Origin: Cyanobacteria bacterium UBA9971 | GTDB taxonomy: Bacteria > Cyanobacteriota > Vampirovibrionia > Gastranaerophilales > UBA9971 | Assembly: GCA_003499955.1 (NCBI GenBank) | Contig: DNRP01000111.1 | Span: 13,825-19,023, forward strand | Length of the DNA stretch: 5,199 nt | Direction: 5' to 3' | In this document: positions 1-5,199 of the stretch, piece by piece | Position numbering within the stretch: the first letter of the stretch is position 1 | How the letters are laid out: every line of letters starts with the position of its first letter | Translations under genes and position numbers: made by a program | The notes under the pieces: model-generated | Seen by the model: only the letters and a program-made list of their open reading frames with translations | What the model was told of the DNA's origin: nothing | The model's database searches: none

Positions 1-900
1 CCGTTTTTAACAGAATGGATGCCTCTAAATTTATTCGGTTCGTTTAGTGTAGCTTTCGGCTTCAAAATTTTCGCGCTATTCACGCTCTTTTCGTTGTTAT
101 ATGTGCTTATGAAAAGACAAAAAGAAATAAACTGGTCGGAAATACTTATTCTTTGTGCTACTTTTTGGGTTTCTCTTCAACATATAATGCATAATATATT
201 TTTCATAATTGCCGCCGCCGGATATATTACAGGTTATCTTCATCAGGCATTTGATTTTTGTACCACTGTCATTGCGAGGAGAGTCGCAGACTCGACGCGG
301 CAATCCAAATTATTGAATAGATTGCTTCGTCAGTGCTTTGCACCTCCTCGCAATGACACCTCAAGCAAAATAAAAACCGGCATTAAATCTTTAACAGATT
401 TTATAATTTACAGCTTAATTATTTTAATAGGGACTTTGACTATTCATTTTGTTCCGCTTAAAGTAAAAGTTGACAACAAACAGTTCCCAGTAAGAGCCGT
501 TAAGTTTATACAGCAAAATAATTTATCGGGAAATTTGCTGGTATTATTCAACTGGGGAAGCTATGCGCTCTGGCAATTACATCCGCAATGCCTTGTAGCT
601 GTCGACGGAAGATATGACGGAGTTTATCCCGAATCATTAATAAGTGAAGTGGCAAGATTTCATTATGTAGGTAAAAACTGGAACGAGTTGATGACTAAAT
701 ATCATACCGATATAATATTGATGAATACTGATTATGCGGTTTATAATAAACTTATTATGCTTGATGATTGGCGAGTGGTTTATAAAGACGATACTTCGGC
801 GGTATTTATTCCGATAACAAAAAATAGAGAGCATTGGATAATGCCGGATGAAAAATTTGATATAAATAATCAAAAATTTAAAACAAGGATTTTAAATTAG
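1..900 (+). CDS. C-terminal part of polytopic membrane protein, possibly GT-C-like (5' end outside window)
   Basis: The frame is open from base 1 and encodes 299 residues to the TAG at 898-900. The ATG at 19 has no clear Shine-Dalgarno site and the protein opens inside a hydrophobic region, so the true start is probably upstream. Numbered from that Met, hydrophobic segments lie at about 8-31, 41-75 (one or two helices) and 127-145. A soluble C-terminal domain of about 150 residues follows, with FNWGSYALW (177-185), DGRYDGVYP (196-204) and a final W-R-V-V-Y-K-D-D (251-258). As I recall, this tail resembles a domain at the end of large bacterial membrane proteins often annotated as family 39-type glycosyltransferases or as hypothetical. 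The catalytic N-terminal half is not visible, so function stays open. Residues 84-113 are encoded by an inserted palindromic repeat (268-357) lying in a basic loop between predicted helices. The frame is intact on both sides, so I call it a gene and not a pseudogene. Confidence 0.75.
   Translation, partial: PFLTEWMPLNLFGSFSVAFGFKIFALFTLFSLLYVLMKRQKEINWSEILILCATFWVSLQHIMHNIFFIIAAAGYITGYLHQAFDFCTTVIARRVADSTRQSKLLNRLLRQCFAPPRNDTSSKIKTGIKSLTDFIIYSLIILIGTLTIHFVPLKVKVDNKQFPVRAVKFIQQNNLSGNLLVLFNWGSYALWQLHPQCLVAVDGRYDGVYPESLISEVARFHYVGKNWNELMTKYHTDIILMNTDYAVYNKLIMLDDWRVVYKDDTSAVFIPITKNREHWIMPDEKFDINNQKFKTRILN
268..357. repeat. 90-bp palindromic repeat inserted in frame in a coding region
   Basis: Perfect 14-bp terminal inverted repeats, GTCATTGCGAGGAG at 268-281 and CTCCTCGCAATGAC at 344-357, enclose two diverged half units of 38 bp (268-305 and 320-357) that pair again at CAATC/GATTG (301-305 with 320-324) around a 14-nt AT-rich loop. 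The length is exactly 30 codons, and the left end falls on a codon boundary, so the host frame is preserved and the element is read as residues 84-113, ending in the sequence PPRND. No convincing target-site duplication is seen. Related half copies lie at 909-947 and 4332-4369, which shows a dispersed family. There is no coding capacity for a transposase, so it would have to move or spread using other functions. Confidence 0.85.
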
Positions 901-908
901 TGGTTTTA

Positions 909-947
909 GATTGCCACTTAGTGGTGCAGCGATGCTGCCGCAATGAC
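909..947. repeat. Degenerate solo half copy of the palindromic repeat
   Basis: This 39-bp stretch begins GATTGCCA and ends CGCAATGAC, the same outer and inner ends as the half units of the element at 268-357, but its middle differs. The middle contains two short hairpins: CCAC/GTGG (914-917 with 921-924) and GCAGC/GCTGC (926-930 with 934-938). It starts 8 bp after the stop codon of the membrane-protein gene and ends 23 bp before the purU start. No T-run follows, so it is not a standard intrinsic terminator, although it would fold in a read-through transcript. Confidence 0.6.
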
Positions 948-970
948 ATGTACTAGCTGGAGTTATATAA

Positions 971-1834
971 ATGCCTAACAAAAAAAATTATATTTTAACA
1001 ATGATATGCCCTGACGCATCGGGAATTTCCGCAAATGTGCTGAATTTTATTTATGAAAATAAAGGATTTATAACTTCTTCATTCAATTATGGAGATCCGA
1101 CAACAAAAAAATATTTTATGAGAACAGTTTTTCAGGGAGCCCAGTCAAAATTTAAAAATCTTGAAGACATAAGAACAAAATTTACGCCTATAGCTGAAAA
1201 ATACTCAATGAAATGGGAAATTGATGATTATAGTAATCACCCCAGAGTTTTAATAGCTGTTTCAAAATTCGGACATTGTTTAAATGACTTGCTGCATAAG
1301 ACAAAGTCAGGTCAGATACCCATGGAGATAGCCGCAGTAGTTTCAAATCATACAGAAATGAAAGATTTAGTTGAATGGCATGGTATAAATTATTTTCATC
1401 TTCCTGCAACTCCTGATAACAAAGCAGAAAACGAAGAAAAAATCCTTCAGCTTGTTGATGGGCTTAGGATTGATCTGGTTGTTCTGGCTAGATATATGCA
1501 GATATTATCGCCTAAAATGTGTAAAGCTTTAAACGGTCGCTGTATTAATATTCACCATTCGTTCCTGCCAAGCTTTAAAGGCGCAGCGCCTTATACACAA
1601 GCCCATGACAGAGGCGTTAAGATTGTCGGAGCTACAGCTCACTATGTAACTCCTAATCTTGATGAAGGACCTATTATAGAACAGGCGGTTGAAAGAGTTG
1701 ACCATACTTATACAACTGATGATATTGCCATGACAGTAAGAGATCTTGAAACAATAATACTTTCAAGGGCTGTAAAATGGCATGTAGAAAGAAGAATCCT
1801 TCTTAACGGCACTAAAACAGTTGTGTTTAGGTAA
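971..1834 (+). CDS. purU: Formyltetrahydrofolate deformylase
   Basis: Predicted to hydrolyse 10-formyltetrahydrofolate to formate and tetrahydrofolate in the cytoplasm, balancing one-carbon pools and, in bacteria such as E. coli, supplying formate for PurT-dependent purine synthesis. The 287 residues match the usual length of about 280. An N-terminal ACT-type domain spans roughly 5-85, opening with LTMICPDASGISANV. The formyltransferase-fold catalytic domain spans about 90-287 and carries INIHHSFLPSFKGAAPY (192-208) and LDEGPII (230-236). By analogy with PurN, N193, H195 and D231 are the catalytic triad, and all three are present. The N-terminal ACT domain distinguishes it from PurN. GGAG at 959-962 lies 8 nt before the ATG and supports this start. 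The preceding gene ends 70 bp upstream with a repeat half copy between them, and I see no good promoter there, so read-through from upstream is possible. No purine or folate gene is adjacent. Confidence 0.95.
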   Translation: MPNKKNYILTMICPDASGISANVLNFIYENKGFITSSFNYGDPTTKKYFMRTVFQGAQSKFKNLEDIRTKFTPIAEKYSMKWEIDDYSNHPRVLIAVSKFGHCLNDLLHKTKSGQIPMEIAAVVSNHTEMKDLVEWHGINYFHLPATPDNKAENEEKILQLVDGLRIDLVVLARYMQILSPKMCKALNGRCINIHHSFLPSFKGAAPYTQAHDRGVKIVGATAHYVTPNLDEGPIIEQAVERVDHTYTTDDIAMTVRDLETIILSRAVKWHVERRILLNGTKTVVFR

Positions 1835-1842
1835 ATAAAACT

Positions 1843-2000
1843 AAATCGAATTGCTAATTAGCTAAAAACGTCATTTCTGAGAGAGCAAAGCGAGCGTAAG
1901 AATCTGTATTTAAGATTGCTACAGCGGGTTAAAGCTGCCAAAAACACCCTTAACGATGACGATAAAAATTTTTTAGCAATTCGAATTAAATAGCTAAAAA
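1843..2000. repeat. Mosaic of inverted and direct repeats between purU and the Usp gene
   Basis: A 12-bp sequence TCGAATTGCTAA (1846-1857) recurs exactly inverted at 1973-1984. Inside it, CGTCAT (1869-1874) pairs with ATGACG (1956-1961), and CAGC/GCTG (1922-1925 with 1934-1937) makes a small central stem. TAGCTAAAAA also occurs as a direct repeat at 1859-1868 and 1991-2000, each preceded by TCGAATT, so an imperfect 20-23 bp direct repeat (1846-1868 and 1981-2000) flanks a core of about 112 bp. The core begins like the widespread bacterial intergenic repeats of the type GTCATTCTGAG...AAGAATCT. No open frame of note is present. It is most simply a small non-autonomous repeat insertion. It may also fold in the purU 3' end, where a six-T run (1969-1974) follows part of the stem, but it is not a clean terminator. 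Confidence 0.55.
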
Positions 2001-2037
2001 AAATACCCGAAAGCGGATAATATGAGTTTAAAAATAC

Positions 2038-2046
2038 TGTTATAAT
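2038..2046 (+). promoter_or_regulatory. Extended -10 promoter for the Usp gene
   Basis: TGTTATAAT at 2038-2046 is a perfect extended -10 element (TGn followed by TATAAT). The expected -35 position, around 2017-2023, is AT-rich and does not resemble TTGACA, which is common for extended -10 promoters. Transcription would start near 2053, giving a leader of about 27 nt that includes the GGAGG at 2062-2066. No regulator site is evident. Confidence 0.6.
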
Positions 2047-2079
2047 TTCTATGATATTTATGGAGGCTACGGGATAAAA

Positions 2080-2976
2080 ATGTCTAAAATAAGAATTTTA
2101 ATAGCTATAGATGAGCCAAACTGGGCAAAAACAATAGTTAATGCCGCTTATAATTTTATAGACAGAAAAAATTCCGAAGTTACATTATTAAATGTAATAG
2201 AAACAAATATTGCAGAAGAAGGTTATTTTTACAGCCAGCCGGAAAAATTTATAAAGCATGAAGCTGAGAAAGAAAATTTTACACTTCTGGAAAATTTTCT
2301 TGAAAACTCGGATGTTGATTATAAAGGGTTTATATATAAAGAAGGCAATGCTGCTGAAACTATAATTAAACTTACGGAAAATGGTGAATACGATCTTTTA
2401 GTGATTGGTTCTCATAATAAAAATGCTATAGAAAGATTGTTGCTTGGCAGTGTGGCGTATAAGGTTACACGTTTTGGAAAAACTTCCGTACTTGTTATTG
2501 ACAGCAAATGTCATCTTGAAACGAGCGAAATCAAGCCTTTTTCTGTTTTAATGGGTGTTGATACATCGGATGATTCTTTTTATGCAGCCGAAAATTTATG
2601 GAAATTTATTGATAAAGATCGTGCCGAGGTAACCCTTTTAAACGTAATGATTGAGCCAAGCCTTATTATTCCTCCCGATGCATATATTTACCTCGACATG
2701 AATAAAATAATAGAGGAATCATGTCTGGTTTCAGAAAATTTGCTTGATCTAACCGCAAATAAAATTGAAGAATCCGGGGTTAAAGTTGTAAAAAAATATC
2801 ATGTTGAAGGTGATGCTGCCGCTATGATTCTTGATGAATCTGAAGAAAATAAGCATGATTTGATAGTTGTCGGCTCTCATGGAGGAGGTAAGCTTTCGAG
2901 ATGGCTTCTTGGCAGCATAAGCACAAAAGTTTATGAGCATGCTAAACAACCAGTTCTGATAATAAAAAAATCTTAA
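2080..2976 (+). CDS. Tandem-domain universal stress protein (UspA family)
   Basis: A soluble 298-residue protein of two fused Usp domains, about 1-142 and 152-298, each an alpha/beta nucleotide-binding fold. Such proteins generally act in survival under stress or growth arrest by binding ATP or other ligands. The halves share landmarks: a strand ending in Asp (AIDE, D11; GVDTSDDS, D161), EVTLLNV (33-39 and 183-189) and a C-terminal nucleotide loop. Domain 2 has the complete ATP-binding pattern G-2x-G-9x-G-S: G265, G268, G278, S279. Domain 1 has G110, G123 and S124, but the second Gly is Asn (N113), so its loop is altered. One competent and one degenerate site is thus a reasonable inference. 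GGAGG at 2062-2066 precedes the ATG by 13 nt, a slightly long spacing; no nearer start is better. It appears monocistronic, with its own promoter upstream and another promoter just after its stop. Confidence 0.93.
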   Translation: MSKIRILIAIDEPNWAKTIVNAAYNFIDRKNSEVTLLNVIETNIAEEGYFYSQPEKFIKHEAEKENFTLLENFLENSDVDYKGFIYKEGNAAETIIKLTENGEYDLLVIGSHNKNAIERLLLGSVAYKVTRFGKTSVLVIDSKCHLETSEIKPFSVLMGVDTSDDSFYAAENLWKFIDKDRAEVTLLNVMIEPSLIIPPDAYIYLDMNKIIEESCLVSENLLDLTANKIEESGVKVVKKYHVEGDAAAMILDESEENKHDLIVVGSHGGGKLSRWLLGSISTKVYEHAKQPVLIIKKS

Positions 2977-2990
2977 TTTTATCATTTGCC

Positions 2991-3020
2991 TTGACACTCC
3001 TAAAATTTGTCAGCTAGAAT
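2991..3020 (+). promoter_or_regulatory. Sigma70-like promoter for the radical SAM gene, with possible operator
   Basis: TTGACA at 2991-2996 and TAGAAT at 3015-3020 are separated by 18 bp, close to the consensus for the housekeeping sigma factor. The start point would be near 3027, leaving a leader of about 34 nt before the TTG codon at 3061. An inverted repeat, TGACA (2992-2996) and TGTCA (3008-3012), lies within the promoter and could be an operator, but five-base arms are weak evidence and one arm is part of the -35 box. Confidence 0.7.
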
Positions 3021-3049
3021 GAAACTATAATCAAACACATTCTTAGTTT

Positions 3050-3054
3050 AGGAG
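3050..3054 (+). promoter_or_regulatory. Ribosome-binding site that fixes the TTG start
   Basis: AGGAG at 3050-3054 is 6 nt before TTG at 3061, an ideal spacing. The first in-frame ATG (3091) would remove the first beta strand (KIALIMPKG) and has no such site. The AGGAG lies inside TTTAGGAGT (3047-3055), which is the exact reverse complement of ACTCCTAAA at 2996-3004 in the promoter spacer. Confidence 0.75.
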
Positions 3055-3060
3055 TTTATT

Positions 3061-4332
3061 TTGGCAAAGCTTGAAAAAATTGCTTTAATAATGCCCAAAG
3101 GCGCAATTTATAGGTTTAAAGAAAATAATACGCCGGACTCAATTACTATTCCTGCTTTAGTTTCTTTAATTCCCAAAGAATTAAATATTAAAGTAGAAGT
3201 ATATGACGAAACTATTGAAAAAATTGAAAAAGAATCAATTAATGCTGATATTGTCGTAATTTCTGCCCTGACTTCAACAATTAACAGAGCCTACACTTAT
3301 GCGGATTATTTTCGTTCAAAAGGGGTATCGGTAGTCATTGGAGGAGTCCATGCGACTTTTAATCCCGATGAAGTATCAGAACATGCGGATTCAGTGATTT
3401 GCGGGATAGCGATTCATACATTTCCTCAATTATTGAAGGATTATAAAGCTGATAAAATGCAAAAAATTTATAAACAAGGAGATATTGATTTCAGAAATAT
3501 GCCGTTTCCTGACAGAAACGCTTATGTTGAAAAAAATGTCAATTCTGAAGATATAAACGGAATACAGGCAACTTACGGATGTAAAAATGTATGCGAATTT
3601 TGCGTACAGCCTTATGTTTGCAATGGTTGCCACCAAAGACCCATTGAGGATGTTATAAATGAAATAAAACAAATTAAGTCGGGATTTTTAGAATTTTATG
3701 ATCCTAATTTATTTCAGGATGCTGAATACGCTTATAAATTATGTGAAGCAATGATTCCCTTAAAAAAACAATGGGGAACTCCTGCTAATATTCATGTTTC
3801 AACCAACAAAGAATTGCTGGAAGTTGCTTCAAAAAGCGGACTTATAGCTGTTTTGGTGGGGTTTGAGTCAGTAAATCAAAAATCTCTGTTAAAAATTAAT
3901 AAAGGTTTTAACAGAGTCAGTGATTTTTCCGAGGCGGTAAGAAGATTCCAAAATCATAATATTTCAGTATTTGGCAGTTTTGTTTTCGGGCTTGACGAAA
4001 ATGACATTAATATTTTTCAGGAAACTTATGATTTTCTTCAGCAGGTTCCGATTAATATGCCGAGATTTACTATTAATACCCCATTTCCGGGAACACCATT
4101 TTATAAAAAAATGAAAGAAGAAAACAGAATTATAGAAGATAACTGGGCAATGTATGATTGTTCTCACGTGGTAATTCAACCTGCAAATATGTCACCGGAA
4201 GATCTTCAGCAAGGTTTTTATGAGTTGTGCAATGCGGTTTATGAAAACAGACCTGATACTAATTTGCATCATTATTATAAAAAATTACCAGACTACACAA
4301 GAGACGTGGTAATCGACTGCTCGGATATTTAG
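3061..4332 (+). CDS. B12-binding-type radical SAM protein, substrate unknown
   Basis: A cytoplasmic 423-residue protein expected to use a 4Fe-4S cluster and S-adenosylmethionine for radical chemistry. Residues 1-130 form a Rossmann-like domain of the cobalamin-binding type, with DIVVISALTSTINRAY (63-78) and GGVHATFNPDEV (94-105). The DxHxxG cobalamin-ligand motif is absent, as in several members of this group. Where relatives usually have GEGE before an FPxLL sequence, this protein reads GIAIHTFPQLL (115-125), losing both acidic residues. The radical SAM core (about 165-370) contains C174-x3-C178-x2-C181 as cluster ligand, an extra pair C187/C190, a GFES motif at 267-270 and the late sequence TPFPGTPFY (340-348). 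The last 50 residues resemble the short C-terminal helical part of such enzymes. It starts at TTG with a good ribosome-binding site and has its own promoter. No neighbour identifies a substrate: hopanoid, lipid, tetrapyrrole or tRNA modification cannot be told apart here. Confidence 0.88.
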   Translation: MAKLEKIALIMPKGAIYRFKENNTPDSITIPALVSLIPKELNIKVEVYDETIEKIEKESINADIVVISALTSTINRAYTYADYFRSKGVSVVIGGVHATFNPDEVSEHADSVICGIAIHTFPQLLKDYKADKMQKIYKQGDIDFRNMPFPDRNAYVEKNVNSEDINGIQATYGCKNVCEFCVQPYVCNGCHQRPIEDVINEIKQIKSGFLEFYDPNLFQDAEYAYKLCEAMIPLKKQWGTPANIHVSTNKELLEVASKSGLIAVLVGFESVNQKSLLKINKGFNRVSDFSEAVRRFQNHNISVFGSFVFGLDENDINIFQETYDFLQQVPINMPRFTINTPFPGTPFYKKMKEENRIIEDNWAMYDCSHVVIQPANMSPEDLQQGFYELCNAVYENRPDTNLHHYYKKLPDYTRDVVIDCSDI

Positions 4333-4369
4333 ATTGCCACGTCGAGCCTTCAGCCCTCCTCGCAATGAC
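4332..4369. repeat. Solo half copy of the palindromic repeat at a convergent gene junction
   Basis: Thirty-eight bases from GATTGCC to CTCCTCGCAATGAC. Read on the - strand it matches the left half of the 268-357 element at 32 of 38 positions by my hand alignment; read on the + strand it matches the right half at 28 of 38. Its first base is the last base of the radical SAM stop codon TAG, and its end is 5 bp from the stop codon of the convergent protease gene, so it fills nearly the entire 42-bp gap. ATTGC (4333-4337) can pair with GCAAT (4362-4366). It may act as a weak bidirectional 3'-end hairpin, but there is no T-run. Confidence 0.75.
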
Positions 4370-4374
4370 AATGA

Positions 4375-5118
4375 TTAGTTTTTCTCAAGAATAATTTGAT
4401 TATGCGGCTTGTCTACAGTAACCTTAAAATCTTTCATAAAACTAAGTCCTAACAATCCGGCCATATCTCCCGCTGTTCCTGAAGTATGCATAGGAAGATC
4501 TGCCACAAGAGCTTCCACGTTATAAGCAGTTAAGCCGTTTATTTCAATTTTTTTAAGAGTTATTTTAGGTACATTAAGATAGCCGCTGCCGGTCATAATT
4601 TTCATACTCGGAGCATTAGCTGTTGAAATTTTTAACCTGTTTGCAAGTTCGGTTGAAATTGTTGTGTAAGAAGCGCCTGTATCAAAGATAAATTTTACTT
4701 TTGCAGCATCATTTACGTTTACATTATCTATAATCAGAACATTTCCCATTGTGTTAACGTTCAAAATAGCTTTAGTTATTTTTGAAGAAGAACTTGATAA
4801 GTTTCCAATCAATTTTAATCCTGTTTTAGAAAGATTAACAACTTCCGGATTGGAAGAAGTTTCAATAATGTTTTTGTATAAAAGTTTTGCATCCGCAGTA
4901 TTTTTATTTTGAACAAAAGTTATAGCAAGATAATATTTTATAACATCATTATCAGGATTCTCCTGAAAAGCTTTTCTAAAGCAACTTTCAGCATATTTGT
5001 AATTGTTTGATTCATAAGCTTTTACGCCATCCTGAAAACTGTCCGCAAGCACAGTTTCCGGTAATAATATCAATAAAAATAATATAAATATGAATAAAAT
5101 TATTTTAATTTTGAACAT
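4375..5118 (-). CDS. Exported TPR protein with retropepsin-like aspartic protease domain
   Basis: A 247-residue protein with an N-terminal signal peptide: basic start MFKIK, a hydrophobic run at 6-19 and a likely signal peptidase I site after VLA (A25). It should therefore work outside the cytoplasm, or stay anchored if uncleaved. Two TPR-like helical pairs follow at about 28-95 (GVKAYESNNYKYAESCFRKA, then a second unit with YLAITFVQNKNTADAKLLYK), then a linker rich in Ser. The C-terminal domain (about 118-247) is a single-lobe aspartic protease of the clan AA type, with FIFDTGASYTTIS (143-155, catalytic D146) and GLLGLSFMKDF (221-231). With only one DTGA motif, activity would require a dimer, as in retropepsins. 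The substrate is unknown, and the TPR part probably mediates protein contacts. The ATG at 5118 is supported by the signal peptide and by GGAG (complement of 5125-5128) 6 nt upstream. It converges with the radical SAM gene. Confidence 0.9.
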   Translation of the reverse strand: MFKIKIILFIFILFLLILLPETVLADSFQDGVKAYESNNYKYAESCFRKAFQENPDNDVIKYYLAITFVQNKNTADAKLLYKNIIETSSNPEVVNLSKTGLKLIGNLSSSSSKITKAILNVNTMGNVLIIDNVNVNDAAKVKFIFDTGASYTTISTELANRLKISTANAPSMKIMTGSGYLNVPKITLKKIEINGLTAYNVEALVADLPMHTSGTAGDMAGLLGLSFMKDFKVTVDKPHNQIILEKN

Positions 5119-5158
5119 AAAAAACTCCGATGTCTTATATAAGATATCGGAGTTTTTT
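5119..5158 (-). terminator. Long hairpin with T-run abutting the protease start codon (terminator or leader attenuator)
   Basis: Bases 5119-5136 pair with 5141-5158 around the tetraloop ATAT, 18 base pairs with a single imperfect position (5132/5145, G-U in + RNA and a C-A mismatch in - RNA). The GC-containing core is CTCCG/CGGAG flanked by A and T runs, so it has intrinsic-terminator shape in both directions, with seven T after the stem on the + strand (5153-5159) and six on the - strand (5124-5119). On the - strand the T-run is directly followed by the ATG of the protease gene, and the 3' arm holds that gene's Shine-Dalgarno GGAG. It may end transcription of an unseen - strand gene to the right, attenuate the protease gene, or hide its ribosome-binding site. 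No gene is visible in 5160-5199. Confidence 0.75.
5125..5129 (-). promoter_or_regulatory. Ribosome-binding site of the protease gene, buried in a stem
   Basis: The - strand reads CGGAG here, followed by six T and then ATG, a good Shine-Dalgarno match and spacing. All five bases are paired with 5148-5152 in the hairpin described above, so a transcript starting to the right of about 5153 would have this site sequestered. A transcript starting within the hairpin, for example from the TATATA near its apex, would leave it free. Confidence 0.65.
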
Positions 5159-5199
5159 TATTAATCTTTAAAAATAGTTATTTAAATTTATTTTTACCA

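Noticed and set aside
19..21. ATG at 19 as the real start of the membrane-protein gene
   Set aside because: The frame is open back to base 1, no ribosome-binding site precedes the ATG, and the protein family I compare it with is much longer, so the gene is more likely cut by the window edge.
97..303. Open frame on the - strand over the membrane-protein gene, beginning within the palindromic repeat
   Set aside because: It is antisense to a well-supported frame, its start lies in the repeat's left half, and the peptide has no recognisable features. Its PRND string is simply the palindrome read on the other strand.
1188..1409. Antisense open frame within purU, and similar - strand frames within the Usp and radical SAM genes (2749-2997, 3430-3672, 3964-4179)
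   Set aside because: All lie opposite strongly supported coding frames, have unremarkable low-complexity translations, and I saw no ribosome-binding site or promoter for them.
1835..2079. Riboswitch, small RNA or CRISPR remnant in the longest gap
   Set aside because: There is no regular repeat-spacer pattern and I recognise no riboswitch core. The inverted and direct repeats explain most of the structure better as a small repeat insertion.
2991..3012. CIRCE-like heat-shock operator or a strong repressor site in the radical SAM promoter
   Set aside because: CIRCE needs long arms (TTAGCACTC and GAGTGCTAA) that are absent here. The TGACA/TGTCA repeat has only five-base arms and overlaps the -35 box, so it is mentioned only as a possibility.
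1..5199. A defence, toxin-antitoxin, prophage or biosynthetic island
   Set aside because: No integrase, transposase, restriction, toxin or assembly-line gene is present. The five genes are of unrelated function and mostly have separate promoters.

Overview
The window is AT-rich bacterial DNA carrying five protein genes. Four lie on the + strand: a membrane protein cut off by the left edge, purU, a tandem universal stress protein and a radical SAM protein. One lies on the - strand: a secreted TPR/retropepsin-like protein. Start codons preceded by purine-rich Shine-Dalgarno sites, one TTG start, sigma70-like promoters and simple hairpin-plus-T terminators point to a bacterium. A periplasmic TPR plus aspartic protease protein beside a tandem Usp and a B12-type radical SAM protein would fit a non-photosynthetic relative of Cyanobacteria (Melainabacteria-like) or another AT-rich Gram-negative lineage. 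That placement is a guess from gene flavour and was not tested.

Layout. Positions 1-900 hold the C-terminal part of a polytopic membrane protein. A 90-bp palindromic repeat (268-357) sits inside it, exactly in frame. A degenerate half copy of the same repeat family (909-947) lies between this gene and purU (971-1834, formyltetrahydrofolate deformylase). The 245-bp gap 1835-2079 contains a mosaic of inverted and direct repeats and then an extended -10 promoter for the two-domain Usp gene (2080-2976). A near-consensus promoter at 2991-3020 drives a radical SAM gene that starts at TTG (3061-4332). A second half repeat (4332-4369) fills almost the whole gap between this gene and the convergent protease gene (4375-5118, - strand). 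A long hairpin at 5119-5158 abuts that gene's start codon and contains its Shine-Dalgarno site.

The genes do not form an obvious pathway or a recognisable defence, biosynthetic or mobile system. They look like separate housekeeping or accessory transcription units. The notable content is in the non-coding and repeat layer: a dispersed palindromic repeat that has been accepted as 30 extra codons in a membrane protein, solo halves of that repeat placed at gene ends, and two places where a ribosome-binding site lies in a potential RNA stem.
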